A stretch of DNA of 64,000 nucleotides from Paulinella micropora (taxonomy: Eukaryota; Cercozoa; Imbricatea; Euglyphida; Paulinellidae): positions 124,501 to 188,500 of the forward strand of contig WBZZ01003884.1 in NCBI GenBank assembly GCA_019918135.1. The letters are read 5' to 3'. The position numbers and the translations under genes are program-made. Shown piece after piece: positions 8,813 to 18,200 of the stretch (the stretch's first letter is position 1; each line of letters begins with the position of its first letter). The notes beneath the pieces were generated by a model, which had not been told where the DNA came from, ran no database searches, and saw nothing but the letters and a program-made list of their open reading frames with translations.

Positions 8813-11800
8813 TTAAAGACTTAGCTGTTCCGTTCTTAGCTGGTAGACGTAGGGCGTAAAAGTCTCCCGTGATAGCAGTACTAGTTTTTCCTGCTCGGGC
8901 CTGAGGCGGCGCGTAGCCAGCAGCAAAGGATGCGGGGACGTTATTTGTTCGGCCAGATTGAAATCGGCGCTGAAGCCAGTTACAAAGCTCTGGATCAAGC
9001 CCTCGTCGCCACCAGTAAATTCACAGGCGATTAGCTTGACAGTAGCAATCGCGCGGATGCCCTGGGCAATGCACTCCCACAATTCGTAATATTTTCCTGG
9101 TGGATCCGGTGGTGGCAGGGGCCAGGTTAGCCAGACGGCCTCGTGTTGGCCGATGACGCTTTGTACCCACGGTGGCAACGCGTCTAGGTATATATCTCCC
9201 GTGGGAGCCGTTGATGCGAAATCTTTTTTAGTGCTGCCCAGGCTGCAGGAAAGCTGCCACTCTGTCGTCGAGCCATCCACGCGGATTTCTGCGTACCCGC
9301 TCTTTCGTTTAGGCAGCGTAGACAGCTCGTACTGGCGGAAGAATTGTCTGTCCCGTTGTGTGGGGGGCGCTCGCCCATAGTTTAGGAACAGTTCCTCTCG
9401 GTCGGACTGCTGGGGAAAGAGCCGGCACAGCCCTTTTGAAAGCGGAGCGCCAATAGCGCCAGAGAACAGCAGGTCCTGGACCGTGAACAAGAGCTTGGCC
9501 TTGACGGCACGGGGCCACGGGACGTCATGCTGGCCCCGGACCAGTTGGTCCAGTGCCAGGACCCTAACAATGCTCTCTAGCTGCGTGGACACTAGCTCCT
9601 GATCTGCCAGAAAAGGCACTGGCTGGCGCACGGAGTCCCACGTGCCGGCGGGGAGTCGTGCTAACACTTCGCAGGCGGCCACCCCGGGCTCGGCGAGCAG
9701 TGCTTGCCGGAACTTGGTCCAGCAGGATTCGGAAACTGTGGTTTTCGCTGGTTCTTGCAGCCTAGCCAGGCCCCGCCAGCGCCATAACAATACGGCTGTC
9801 TCACACTCTTCTTGTACAGTGGCGTTTTGTCGCACGTTCATCGAAGGCACGCCCGCAAGCGCATAAACATCTAGGTTCTTTTGCAGTGCGTCCAAAAAGA
9901 TGGGTGTTCTGGTGGGTATGCCTGGTACCAGCTTGGAGAGCAGGTCTTTGATCGAGCGTTTGAGCTGGTTGCCCCTGGTTTTTTTCTTGCCGAAGGCCTT
10001 CTGCTGCTTGTCGAGATTAATCTGCTGCCTTCGTAGCTCAATATACTTAGTGATTCTGTCTCTGAGTGTTCTCAAATCCTCGGCCGAAGCGTCATCGGCT
10101 GCTCGGGGTATAAGAGTCTCCAGGATCGGTAGGCCTGTGGCAAGGGTATCTTGCAGATCATCAGCCCACGTATTTACAAAGGACTGTAAGAACTCTGCTG
10201 GATCGTGGAGATCCTCGTTGAATTCAGGTACAGAGACAGGACCACTCTGCAATTTAGGTGAGAGATCAGCTGTTATTCCTTGGATGTTTTTCATTGTCTT
10301 ACTTAGCTCGTCCAGTACTCTCTGTTGTTGTCGTGCCAGATCCTGCCGTCGCAGCGCATCTTCATCCGCAGCTGCATCCAGGCTAAATATTGTTGGGTCT
10401 TTTCCCAAACCGACAATAACAGTACCATCCGCGTCGTCTGTTGGGTCCGGCAGGTCCTGGACAAGATCACCCGCGCCGTCTGCCTGGACCTCCTGGACGA
10501 GATCACCCGCGCCGTCTGCCTGGACCTCCGGGTCAAGATCACCCGCGCCGTCTGCCTGGACCTCCTGGACGAGATCACCCGCGCCGTCTGCCTGGACCTC
10601 CGGGTCAAGATCACCCGCGCCGTCTGCCTGGACCTCCGGGTCAAGATCACCCGCGCCGTCTGCCTGGACCTCCGGGTCAAGATTACCCGCGCCGTCTGCC
10701 TGGACCTCCGGGTCAAGATCACCCGCGCCGTCTGCCTGGACCTCCGGGCTCCGGACACGGGCTGCACCACCCACAACGCCCGCCGGGGCCGCCGGGCTGG
10801 AAACACTAGCTGCACCACCCGCGCTGCTTGCCGAGCTAAAGACAGAGTCATCCGCGCGCTGGCTAATCGTCTTTAGGTCTTGATTCGGAGAAAAAGAAAG
10901 ACGAATCACTCTCGCATCACCCTCCCGGTCCCAATCGGATGTATCCAGTAAAGCATCCGGTAAGTTCGAGTTCGGAGCAGAAAGACCAGTATCATCCGCA
11001 CCGCCGGCCGAGCCTGCACTGAGGCTGGCTGTCGGTGGGTTCGGGGCAGGGCGAATCGTGCCAGTTTTCTTTCGACTGCTTCTAACGCGCGTTTTTTGCA
11101 CTGGTTTCGGGTTGTTTGGTTCCTCCTTTCTAGCCCAGATAGCCTCTACAACTCCGCCGGTTGTCAGTTTTTGTTGATGATAAAGGGCGATTGCCTCTGA
11201 TAAACTTGTGAGACGTTTCTTCGCTTCGGCATCGGTTATAGCGTCTATAATAACTGGCAAGCTTTGCAGTAACAGAGTTGCAACCTTTGGTATGCGTATA
11301 TTACCCTGCGTTGCAAGCGTAAATATCTTTTGCAGATCGAATGCTTTTCCTTTCCACACGCTGGTACCAGACGGCTGTGCAATTGTACGAGCATTCTGTT
11401 GTGCTGCAATGGCTGCATTTTCTGCCCCGTACAGGTCTTCTAATACTCGTTGTTGTTGTAGGTCCAACGGCTTCAGCTCCTGTCTGTCTGTTGTGGGTTG
11501 GGCTGGTTTAGGGCTTTCAAATACGGGTGAAGAATCGAGTGGCGAAGGGTCAGACGACCCCACCGACGAAACCCCCGCAGGAGACGAAAACGGTGTGTCT
11601 GAGAACCGCACCGTCCTGGGTGGCAACCTCGTCAGCGAAGGCTGTGACAACGACGGGGCCGAGAACGGCGATGGGACCGGCCCCTTCTTGGCGGGCGAGG
11701 ATGCAGACGACCCCGGGAATGGTGCCGAGGATGCAGACGAGGCCGGTATTCTCGTAGAAGGCAAAACCCGCAGGGACTGTGCCAGGGACGCAGACGACCC

Positions 11801-14365
11801 CGGGGGTGGTGCCGAGGACGACTGGGCCGGCTCCGTCTTAGGGTGTGAAACCCGCAGGGACGAGGCCGGTGTTCTCGTAGGAGGCGAAACCCGCAGGGAT
11901 GAGGCCGAGGACGACGAGGCCGGTGTTTGCGTAAGGGGCAAAACCCGCAGGGACTGTGCCAGGGATGCAGACGACCCCGGAAATGGTGCCGAGGACGACG
12001 GGGCCGGCTCCGTCTTAGGGTGTGAAACCCGCAGGGACGAGGCCGGTGTTCTCGTAGGAGGCGAAACCCGCAGGGATGAGGCCGAGGACGACGAGGCCGG
12101 TATTCTCGTAGAAGGCGAAACCCGCAGGGACGAGGCCGAGGACGACGGGGCCGGTGTTTGCGTAAGGGGCGAAACCCGCAGGGACGAGGCCGAGGACGAC
12201 GAGGCCGGTGTTCTCGTAAGGGGCGAAACCCGCAGGGACTGTGCCAGGGATGCAGACGACCTTGGGAATGGTGCCGAGGACGACGAAGCCGGCTCCGTCT
12301 TAGGGTGTGAAACCCGCAGGGACGAGGCCGGTGTTCTTGTAAAGGGCGAAACCCGCAGGGATGAGACCGAGGACGACGAGGCCGGTGTTCTCGTAGAAGG
12401 CGAAACCCGCAGGGATGAGGCCGAGGACGACGGGGCCGGCTCCGTCTTAGGGGGTGAAACCCGCAGGGACGAGACCGGTGTTCTCGTAGAAGGCGAAACC
12501 CGCAGGGACGAGACCGGTGTTCTCGTAGAAGGCGAAACCCGCAGGGATGAGGCCGAGGACGACGGGGCCGGCTCCGTCTTAGGGTGTGAAACCCGCGGGG
12601 ACGAGGATGAGGACGGTTCTGAGAATGACGACGAGGATGAAGACGATTTTGAGAAAGGTACTGAGAATGACGAGGAGGCTGAATCCATAATGGCAGGCTT
12701 GGCTGCGGCCATGCCTGATTTTGGGACGCTGCTAACCTTAAGTATTGCTGCTAGGTTCTTCGCAGCAGTGTTTGATGTTGAGAACCCGGCATTCCTTAAT
12801 AAAGATTCTGCAGCGTTTGCTATTATAGGGATTGGGTTTGCACGGCTAAGAAATCTACTAAATCCTAACCCAGCAGATTTTGGCTCTTTTAGGGGCGTAG
12901 GAACAAGGCTTAAAGAACTTTCGTCTATCCCTTCGACTCTTCCGTCGTCTCCTGTGCTGCCTTCTCCTTTGCTGCCTTCTTCATCGTCTTCCTCTTCTTC
13001 GTCGTCTTCTTCTTCGTCATTTTCTTCGCCACCGTCTCCTTCCGCAGCGGCCGCCTCGTCATTTTCTTCGCCGCCGTCTCCTTCCGCAGCGGCTGCCTCT
13101 TTGCCGTCTTCTTCGCCGCCGTCTCCTTCCGCAGCGGCTGCCTCGTCATTTTCTTCGCCGCCGTCTCCTTCTGCACCGGCTGCCTCTTCATCTCCTTCGG
13201 GCTGCCCTGTGGCTAGACTCTTTTGCACCGACAACAATGCGTCTGCTACTTCTGACTCGGAGGTCAACTCTGGGTAGAGCTTCGCAGGTTCCGGCTCTGG
13301 GTAGAGCCTCACAGGTCCCGGCTCAGGTTCCGGCCAGAACTTGGCCAGCCTCAAAGAAGGTGTGTTGGTGCAAATCCAGAACAGGTTGTACAGGAATTGG
13401 TTCCATCCGCGGCGATCATTCTGTCTTTCTTGATACACTGCAATATCCGCTGGGTTTTCTCTTCCCTCCCTATCGGCGCAGAGCCCGTAGACCAACGCGT
13501 AGACCAGCGCATTTTTGAACGTTGTCGGGATCTGCTTTGTGTCGTTGAGTACCTCTGTGTCAATCACCTCGACCGTACCTCCTAGAACCCTTTTCGCGTA
13601 CTCTTGCATCTCGCCAATCACTGCATCCGTAATAAAACCGGGGGTAGGTAGTTCTGCTAGAGAAGTCACGGCCTGCTTGTTTCTCCCGTCCTGCCACACC
13701 GCCACGAGCTCCGTTTGATAAGCCATTAGTATGGCGATCGCACTTAATGCCGACATATCGGCTCGCACGTAACGGTCCGGGGCAAAGGAACACCACCCCG
13801 AGTAGCCGCCAGCGTCATGTTCTTGCTCTGCCTCGTACATCACGGTGTTTATCCCCAGTAGATCAGCCTTTTGGTCAGACAAGCGTTTGATGAGCGTATT
13901 CGATTCTGCTGGCTCTGATTCCGCTGCTATTGCCAGCCATTTTGTCCAGAGATAAGCATACTGAGCCAAGACCACCGCCAATAGCATGCTAGCCTTATTT
14001 GTAGCCTGAGCGTCTCGGATACTGGGGATATGTTCCCAGACATCGTCAAGGTTTACAGGTTCCCGATTCTGGCATCTTAGGACAAACCGCCGAACTTTAG
14101 CATCGCTCCAGTCAGCTTTCTTGTCTAAGTACGCAAACCTGATCAAGGTCGCGCTGAAGTCGAACCTAGTGGTTTTACCTGTGTCCGACCACAATGCCTG
14201 CACAAATTGTGGCAGACGTTTTGTTTCGTAGTCGTCATTTGGTGCAGTGGCTGCTGTATATTTGAGTTCTACGGATTTTGCAAGAAGGTAATCTTTGATT
14301 CGGTCTCGGATAACTTCTGCGGGTTCCACGATTTGGAAAGCACCTAGGGCTTTTGTGTCAGCCAT
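8813..14365 (-). CDS. Giant low-complexity protein (about 1850 residues), possibly structural
   Basis: ATG at 14365. Residues 1-350 form an ordered-looking domain I do not recognise. About 385-480 is extremely acidic, with repeats of AAAAEGDGGEENDE and a run of Asp/Glu. About 575-900 is a long Ser/Pro/Thr/Arg-rich repeat array (SSSASSLRVSPSTRTPAS and variants). About 960-1190 is mixed. About 1205-1310 holds nine copies of a 12-residue unit (EVQADGAGDLDP type). From about 1330 to the C-terminus it is ordered again, with coiled-coil-like stretches (LARQQQRVLDELSKTMKNI). No signal peptide or membrane segment. Length and disordered spacers suit a virion scaffold, tegument-like or phosphorylated matrix protein, but that is inference. 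The long frames on the opposite strand come from repeat composition. Confidence 0.8.
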   Translation of the reverse strand: MADTKALGAFQIVEPAEVIRDRIKDYLLAKSVELKYTAATAPNDDYETKRLPQFVQALWSDTGKTTRFDFSATLIRFAYLDKKADWSDAKVRRFVLRCQNREPVNLDDVWEHIPSIRDAQATNKASMLLAVVLAQYAYLWTKWLAIAAESEPAESNTLIKRLSDQKADLLGINTVMYEAEQEHDAGGYSGWCSFAPDRYVRADMSALSAIAILMAYQTELVAVWQDGRNKQAVTSLAELPTPGFITDAVIGEMQEYAKRVLGGTVEVIDTEVLNDTKQIPTTFKNALVYALVYGLCADREGRENPADIAVYQERQNDRRGWNQFLYNLFWICTNTPSLRLAKFWPEPEPGPVRLYPEPEPAKLYPELTSESEVADALLSVQKSLATGQPEGDEEAAGAEGDGGEENDEAAAAEGDGGEEDGKEAAAAEGDGGEENDEAAAAEGDGGEENDEEEDDEEEEDDEEGSKGEGSTGDDGRVEGIDESSLSLVPTPLKEPKSAGLGFSRFLSRANPIPIIANAAESLLRNAGFSTSNTAAKNLAAILKVSSVPKSGMAAAKPAIMDSASSSFSVPFSKSSSSSSSFSEPSSSSSPRVSHPKTEPAPSSSASSLRVSPSTRTPVSSLRVSPSTRTPVSSLRVSPPKTEPAPSSSASSLRVSPSTRTPASSSSVSSLRVSPFTRTPASSLRVSHPKTEPASSSSAPFPRSSASLAQSLRVSPLTRTPASSSSASSLRVSPLTQTPAPSSSASSLRVSPSTRIPASSSSASSLRVSPPTRTPASSLRVSHPKTEPAPSSSAPFPGSSASLAQSLRVLPLTQTPASSSSASSLRVSPPTRTPASSLRVSHPKTEPAQSSSAPPPGSSASLAQSLRVLPSTRIPASSASSAPFPGSSASSPAKKGPVPSPFSAPSLSQPSLTRLPPRTVRFSDTPFSSPAGVSSVGSSDPSPLDSSPVFESPKPAQPTTDRQELKPLDLQQQRVLEDLYGAENAAIAAQQNARTIAQPSGTSVWKGKAFDLQKIFTLATQGNIRIPKVATLLLQSLPVIIDAITDAEAKKRLTSLSEAIALYHQQKLTTGGVVEAIWARKEEPNNPKPVQKTRVRSSRKKTGTIRPAPNPPTASLSAGSAGGADDTGLSAPNSNLPDALLDTSDWDREGDARVIRLSFSPNQDLKTISQRADDSVFSSASSAGGAASVSSPAAPAGVVGGAARVRSPEVQADGAGDLDPEVQADGAGNLDPEVQADGAGDLDPEVQADGAGDLDPEVQADGAGDLVQEVQADGAGDLDPEVQADGAGDLVQEVQADGAGDLVQDLPDPTDDADGTVIVGLGKDPTIFSLDAAADEDALRRQDLARQQQRVLDELSKTMKNIQGITADLSPKLQSGPVSVPEFNEDLHDPAEFLQSFVNTWADDLQDTLATGLPILETLIPRAADDASAEDLRTLRDRITKYIELRRQQINLDKQQKAFGKKKTRGNQLKRSIKDLLSKLVPGIPTRTPIFLDALQKNLDVYALAGVPSMNVRQNATVQEECETAVLLWRWRGLARLQEPAKTTVSESCWTKFRQALLAEPGVAACEVLARLPAGTWDSVRQPVPFLADQELVSTQLESIVRVLALDQLVRGQHDVPWPRAVKAKLLFTVQDLLFSGAIGAPLSKGLCRLFPQQSDREELFLNYGRAPPTQRDRQFFRQYELSTLPKRKSGYAEIRVDGSTTEWQLSCSLGSTKKDFASTAPTGDIYLDALPPWVQSVIGQHEAVWLTWPLPPPDPPGKYYELWECIAQGIRAIATVKLIACEFTGGDEGLIQSFVTGFSADFNLAEQITSPHPLLLATRRLRPEQEKLVLLSRETFTPYVYQLRTEQLSL
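10440..10760 (-). repeat. 36-bp tandem repeat, about nine units, in frame
   Basis: Near-identical 36-bp units inside the giant gene, encoding EVQADGAGDLDP or DLVQ variants. Units differ by a few bases, mainly one codon block, so recent expansion by slippage or unequal recombination is likely. Confidence 0.9.
11690..12640 (-). repeat. Ser/Pro-rich in-frame repeat array
   Basis: Interleaved units coding SSSASSLRVSPSTRTPAS, SLRVSHPKTEPAPSSSAP and FPGSSASLAQSLRV are repeated in higher-order blocks through about 950 bp of the giant gene. All are multiples of three and leave the frame open. Copy number may be collapsed or expanded in assembly. Confidence 0.85.
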
Positions 14366-15017
14366 GACCAACGCTTTGTCTGAGTCCAGGCCGTTCTTTA
14401 AAATGTTGATCTAGTCGGAGCCCGGGTCGGAGTCTTTAAAGAATGCTCGTACTCTTTCTTTCCTTTAAAGTAAAAAAAAAAAGACCAGCACAAGAAAAAA
14501 ACAAACGGGAGGTTTGTTTTGGGGGGGGGGGGAGAGACGGGGGGAAAGATGCCGGACGGGGAGAAATGTGTACTCGAGCGCAAGGAAGAAGCGGGGAACA
14601 AGCGAGCGGAGATTGCGGGGGGGGGGGGAGAGGGAATGGGTGTGTAAGGAGACGGAGGCACCAGAAAATGCACCAGAACTTTCTTGCACACCCACAAAAA
14701 AAAGCGGCTGATCCACGAGGTGTAGAGAAAGGGTAGAAGGAAGGATTCTGGACCAAATAAAATCCGGACAGCCGTCTCCAAAAGCTGTCTGTCTTTTCGT
14801 GACGCTTCCTCGCAGAATTCGTGTGCTGCGCAAACCTGCACAGAGGGAGGGGGGGGGGAGTTTACGCAGCACAATAATTTGGGAGGGGAAGGGGCAGGGA
14901 GAGAGATAAAGGGGGGGGGGGGAGGGAGAGGGGCTGGAGAAGTAGCAAAACCACCCCAGAAGCCGGGCTGAAAAGGACTAGCACAAAAGAAAAAACACAG
15001 GGGGCCACTGTGAGAAC
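14366..15017. other. Divergent intergenic region, purine-rich on plus strand
   Basis: About 650 bp upstream of the giant minus-strand gene. Long G-rich runs on the plus strand (14520-14640 and 14845-14940) are C-rich on the minus strand, so the giant gene, like many plus genes here, has a polypyrimidine tract 5-prime of it. Proline-rich minus-strand frames arise from these tracts. No gene or RNA supported. Confidence 0.55.
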
Positions 15018-15758
15018 ATGCAATGGGCGTTTGACAGTGCAGCCGTTTCCTGCGCTTACTCCTTTGTAGCCTGTACCGCAAAAACGCGCCCCGGCTACTG
15101 TGCGCATTCCTGTGACACACAGTGCCCATGGGTACGCAGCCTGCCCTCTTCGCCCTGGTCCGCCTGTGCGCTATCGGGTGCTATGCACCTGTGCGAGCCG
15201 CAGATCTGCACTGACTCTTACGGCAGATGCCTGCGCACGGGTCGGACGCTGGCCTCGCCGCAACTAGAGGCTTCCGCCGACGATCTGCAGCACGGGGGGG
15301 CCCTGCGCCAGAGAGCTTGGGACTGTGCCGGGCCCATTAGTTACTTCAAGACCCAAGCCGAAACCAGTACGCCCCTCCCCGTCCCAACGGCGCCGCAGCC
15401 CCGCCGCGTGTTGTCCTTGGAAAGGGTCTGGCTAAAGCATGACCGGGGGCTGATCGCTAGGCTGTGGCTCGAGCAGCTAGGAGGCGCGGGCCCCTTCGCC
15501 ACGCTGCTACCGTTCGTAGCGCTCTTGCAGCCGCTCGCCCGCGACTGTGCCTGGCCCTGGCTGTGGCCCTACCTGTTGTTTCTGCTGAGTTCTGTGTCAC
15601 CAGCGCGGGTCGATGTTCGGCTGGCCATTGTCGCAGAGACCGAGCCCCTGATTAGTAGCCTGCGCGTGTCTTTCCCCGAGCTCTTGCGTGGTGGCTTACG
15701 GCCGCGCGCCTTTGCACGCCTGAACTTGCTGGCCTTCGCCGCGGGTGGTGCTTGGTGA
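15018..15758 (+). CDS. Cysteine-rich unknown protein
   Basis: A 246-residue frame with many Cys in its first 110 residues (about a dozen) and a hydrophobic Leu/Trp-rich second half (WPWLWPYLLFLLSS, possibly a membrane segment). The start is uncertain: ATGs at 15018 and 15183 are in frame. A different frame opens at 15132 with a signal-peptide-like MGTQPALFALVRLCAIGCYA that hits a stop after 28 codons, so a small frame break near 15190 could hide a secreted form. Function unknown. Confidence 0.5.
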   Translation: MQWAFDSAAVSCAYSFVACTAKTRPGYCAHSCDTQCPWVRSLPSSPWSACALSGAMHLCEPQICTDSYGRCLRTGRTLASPQLEASADDLQHGGALRQRAWDCAGPISYFKTQAETSTPLPVPTAPQPRRVLSLERVWLKHDRGLIARLWLEQLGGAGPFATLLPFVALLQPLARDCAWPWLWPYLLFLLSSVSPARVDVRLAIVAETEPLISSLRVSFPELLRGGLRPRAFARLNLLAFAAGGAW

Positions 15759-16363
15759 AAAGGAAAGGGGCAGCGTACGCCGGGCACAGAAAAAAGGGAG
15801 TAGAAAAGAAGGAGGCAGGAAGAAAAAAGCACAGTGATTCTCTGCAGACAGAACAAACTAGCTTAATAACAACTGTTCTCCCCCCCCCCTGCTCTCACTT
15901 TTCAGCGTGGCGGTCTTTTTCTCGTTGTAGCTTTTTTTTTTCTCACTGGAAAAAGGAAAGATAAGAGTGCGGACGTTTAAAGGGGAGGTGAAGTGGTGGA
16001 TGGCAAGGAGAGAAAAGCTAGCTCCCCCGTAAATGGTTCTTTCGTGCCCCCCTATTTCGCTGCTCCCTGCTTATAAAAATGCTGGCCTCCCCCCTTTAAT
16101 TACTGTTGTTGGTATTTTTTTTAAAACCTTATTCTCAACTCGCGTGGCTTTCCGCGCCCTTCCCGCGCATTCATCCCCTCCCCCCCTTCGTTTTTGTTTG
16201 CTGCTTCTGGGGAGAAAATAGAAATAAGGAGAGAGGGAAGGGGAAAGTAAAAACGAAGGATTAGAAAGAAAGGGTTAAAAAAAAGCCACCCCGTCTTTCT
16301 TGCTGTGAGCCCTTGTTTTTAAAACTTCATTCACACGTGTTGGACCATAATCTCGTCCTCCAG
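15759..16363. other. Intergenic, no gene seen
   Basis: About 600 bp between two plus-strand genes. Contains C-runs, purine-rich blocks and a TATA-like TTATAAAAAT at 16071-16080, about 285 bp before the next ATG. I see no coding bias. Confidence 0.5.
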
Positions 16364-16990
16364 ATGAGTGAGACAACACTGGAAGACACCTTGCACGGGG
16401 TTCTGGCCACCTTGCTGTCTATGGTTGAGTTGCGCAAGGGAAAAGAAGCACGACCAGCCATCGCACTCACAACAGCAGTCCAAATTAGATACAAGCCCGA
16501 ATCTTTCACTTGCTCTCTCCTTGGCCACCCTGCTCCACCCATTCTGCATCGTGCACGTAAGCTAGACGTCAGGACCATTAACACTGATATGTTACAAAGT
16601 GACGGGAGAAGCTGGAACGCGAACTGTGACTGGGACAGAGTAATTCTGGCCACGCTTCTAACCTACAGAGACTTTGACGCTGAAGAAGACAAATTGCAGG
16701 AAGAATGGTCTGGTGAGGATGTACAGTGCAGTAACGTGCTCAACGCGTTGATCAGCAATTACATTGTGGTCTCTGGTTGGGAATCAACAAAAGAATTCCT
16801 GCGCACCGGCTTTGGCACCTTCCTGGAATATTACAACGGATTCACAAACCTAAGTGAGCGTGGCCCAATAACCTGCCCTGGCTACTTTAGCCATTTCACG
16901 GGCCAGCAAAAAACAAAGTTCGATGTGCAGTGCTTCGAACAAAAAAAAACCCCGGTTGCCCCCGGGCCGCGCGATGATGGCCCAGCCTGA
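16364..16990 (+). CDS. Unknown protein with composition less GC-rich than neighbours
   Basis: Start chosen at the ATG of MSETTLEDTLHG (16364); an upstream in-frame start at 16313 adds 17 residues from a T-rich leader. About 208 residues, mixed alpha/beta in appearance, no membrane segment. Codon use is visibly less GC-biased than in surrounding genes, suggesting different ancestry or recent acquisition. Its 3-prime end overlaps the next gene by 17 bp (ATG at 16974 inside this frame), and the final residues (VAPGPRDDGPA) look like read-out into that gene's start region. Function unknown. Confidence 0.65.
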   Translation: MSETTLEDTLHGVLATLLSMVELRKGKEARPAIALTTAVQIRYKPESFTCSLLGHPAPPILHRARKLDVRTINTDMLQSDGRSWNANCDWDRVILATLLTYRDFDAEEDKLQEEWSGEDVQCSNVLNALISNYIVVSGWESTKEFLRTGFGTFLEYYNGFTNLSERGPITCPGYFSHFTGQQKTKFDVQCFEQKKTPVAPGPRDDGPA

Positions 16991-18014
16991 TCGCGCAGAA
17001 ACTAAAGCACGTGACCGCGAATGGTCGGGCGCTCTTGCCCCGGCCTCTGCGGGTTGCAATATGCCGGACGCGGTTCTGGCTGTTTGTCCGGACGCGGTTC
17101 TGGCTGTTTGTCCGGACAACTGTGCGCTGAGCCTGTTCACCGCGTCGGGCGACAAGAATATTCCGCGGCATTATGCGGCGGAATATTTGCTGAAGAGGTT
17201 GCAACCGGGCCCAGAGTTTGAGTTGTGCGTGTTCAACCCTCACTTGCAAGCCGCCCTGTTCGCCTCTAGGTCTCCCGTCACCGCACCCAGCGCCATGTTT
17301 AAGGCCGTGTACACACCACCCGATGTAGCTAAGGAGGTCGGCCAGCTGCACAACTCCTGCACTGCTACCGAGAGTGCGTGGAACGACAGCCACCCCTTTT
17401 CACGCATGCAGGACGGCGCCGGGGCCTACTCGGCACTGTGTGCGGCCCACCCCACCATAGTTACTTCCGCCTCGTACGCCGACTTTGCAGCAGAACACCC
17501 GGCCGTAGCCAGCAGCTTACTGACGACCGCAGAGCTGTTTTCGGCCTACCGGGTGGGGCTGCTGGCGTGCTACGCGGTGCCTGCTCTCAAAGGGGGCCTG
17601 CAGGAGGCCCTGTCGCTGGCCGCGTCCGTCGTGCCCCCCTCGATGGCCGGGGCCGCGGTGCACGCCGTGCTCAACCAGTGCCAGTACTGGCTGCCCCTAC
17701 CAGACGGGCACTCGCTGGTGGCAGCCGCCAAGCTGGCCGGAGATCGCTGCCTGCTCCTGCTCTCCGATGGAAACAGCCAGCTTTCGGTCCGCGACGTGCC
17801 TACCAGCAAGTACAATTCCCTGGCCAAGGGCTGGACGCAGTGGTATACACAACGTCTGCTGTTCGACCTGAGCTGCTGGGCGAAATACGACAGCAGCGAC
17901 TCCGACCTGATCCAGGCGGACACACAAAAGATTGCCGGAGCCGGCCAGAGCCAGCAGACCATCAAACTGTCGAGCTTGGGCCGCACTGCGTTTGCGCGGC
18001 TGAGCAGCGCGTAG
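16974..18014 (+). CDS. Unknown protein, 346 residues
   Basis: Start placed at the tandem Met (MMAQPDRAE) at 16974; an upstream in-frame ATG-equivalent at 16923 lies in the A-rich end of the previous gene. An exact 27-bp tandem duplication near the N-terminus gives PDAVLAVC twice. The body is Ala/Leu/Ser-rich and mostly helical, without transmembrane segment or recognised motif. Overlap with the upstream gene suggests a linked transcript or that one of the two starts is wrong. It converges with the 18201 gene around a TTTAAATTAAA element. Confidence 0.65.
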   Translation: MMAQPDRAETKARDREWSGALAPASAGCNMPDAVLAVCPDAVLAVCPDNCALSLFTASGDKNIPRHYAAEYLLKRLQPGPEFELCVFNPHLQAALFASRSPVTAPSAMFKAVYTPPDVAKEVGQLHNSCTATESAWNDSHPFSRMQDGAGAYSALCAAHPTIVTSASYADFAAEHPAVASSLLTTAELFSAYRVGLLACYAVPALKGGLQEALSLAASVVPPSMAGAAVHAVLNQCQYWLPLPDGHSLVAAAKLAGDRCLLLLSDGNSQLSVRDVPTSKYNSLAKGWTQWYTQRLLFDLSCWAKYDSSDSDLIQADTQKIAGAGQSQQTIKLSSLGRTAFARLSSA

Positions 18015-18109
18015 CTCTATTGCAAAGAGAAACAAACAGAGAGGTTTTTTTTTTAGTTTCGGCTACAAAAAAAAGGCTTTGGCGGGGAGGAGGGAGGGTT
18101 CTGTTTTTT

Positions 18110-18120
18110 TTTAAATTAAA
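18110..18120. terminator. Bidirectional poly(A)-type signal
   Basis: TTTAAATTAAA between convergent stops at 18014 and 18201. The plus strand carries ATTAAA, a common AATAAA variant; a T-run precedes it. Confidence 0.4.
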
Positions 18121-18200
18121 CAAGAGTGGTGTATTTTCTTGGCCGGCCATCGAGAGGGTCCGGGAGGCTCCTGGACAAACAAAAAAGCTGGTTGTTGAAT

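Noticed and set aside
10440..10760. CRISPR-like regular repeats
   Set aside because: Units are contiguous without spacers and encode an in-frame peptide; this is a coding minisatellite.
11208..13277. Long plus-strand frame opposite the giant repeat gene
   Set aside because: It exists only because the antisense Ser/Pro and Asp/Glu repeats are in units of three; it has no ordered sequence or natural start context, while the minus frame is continuous with ordered domains at both ends.
14398..15129. Proline-rich minus-strand frame of 243 codons
   Set aside because: Generated by C-rich runs in the leader of the giant gene; a credible plus-strand gene begins at 15018.
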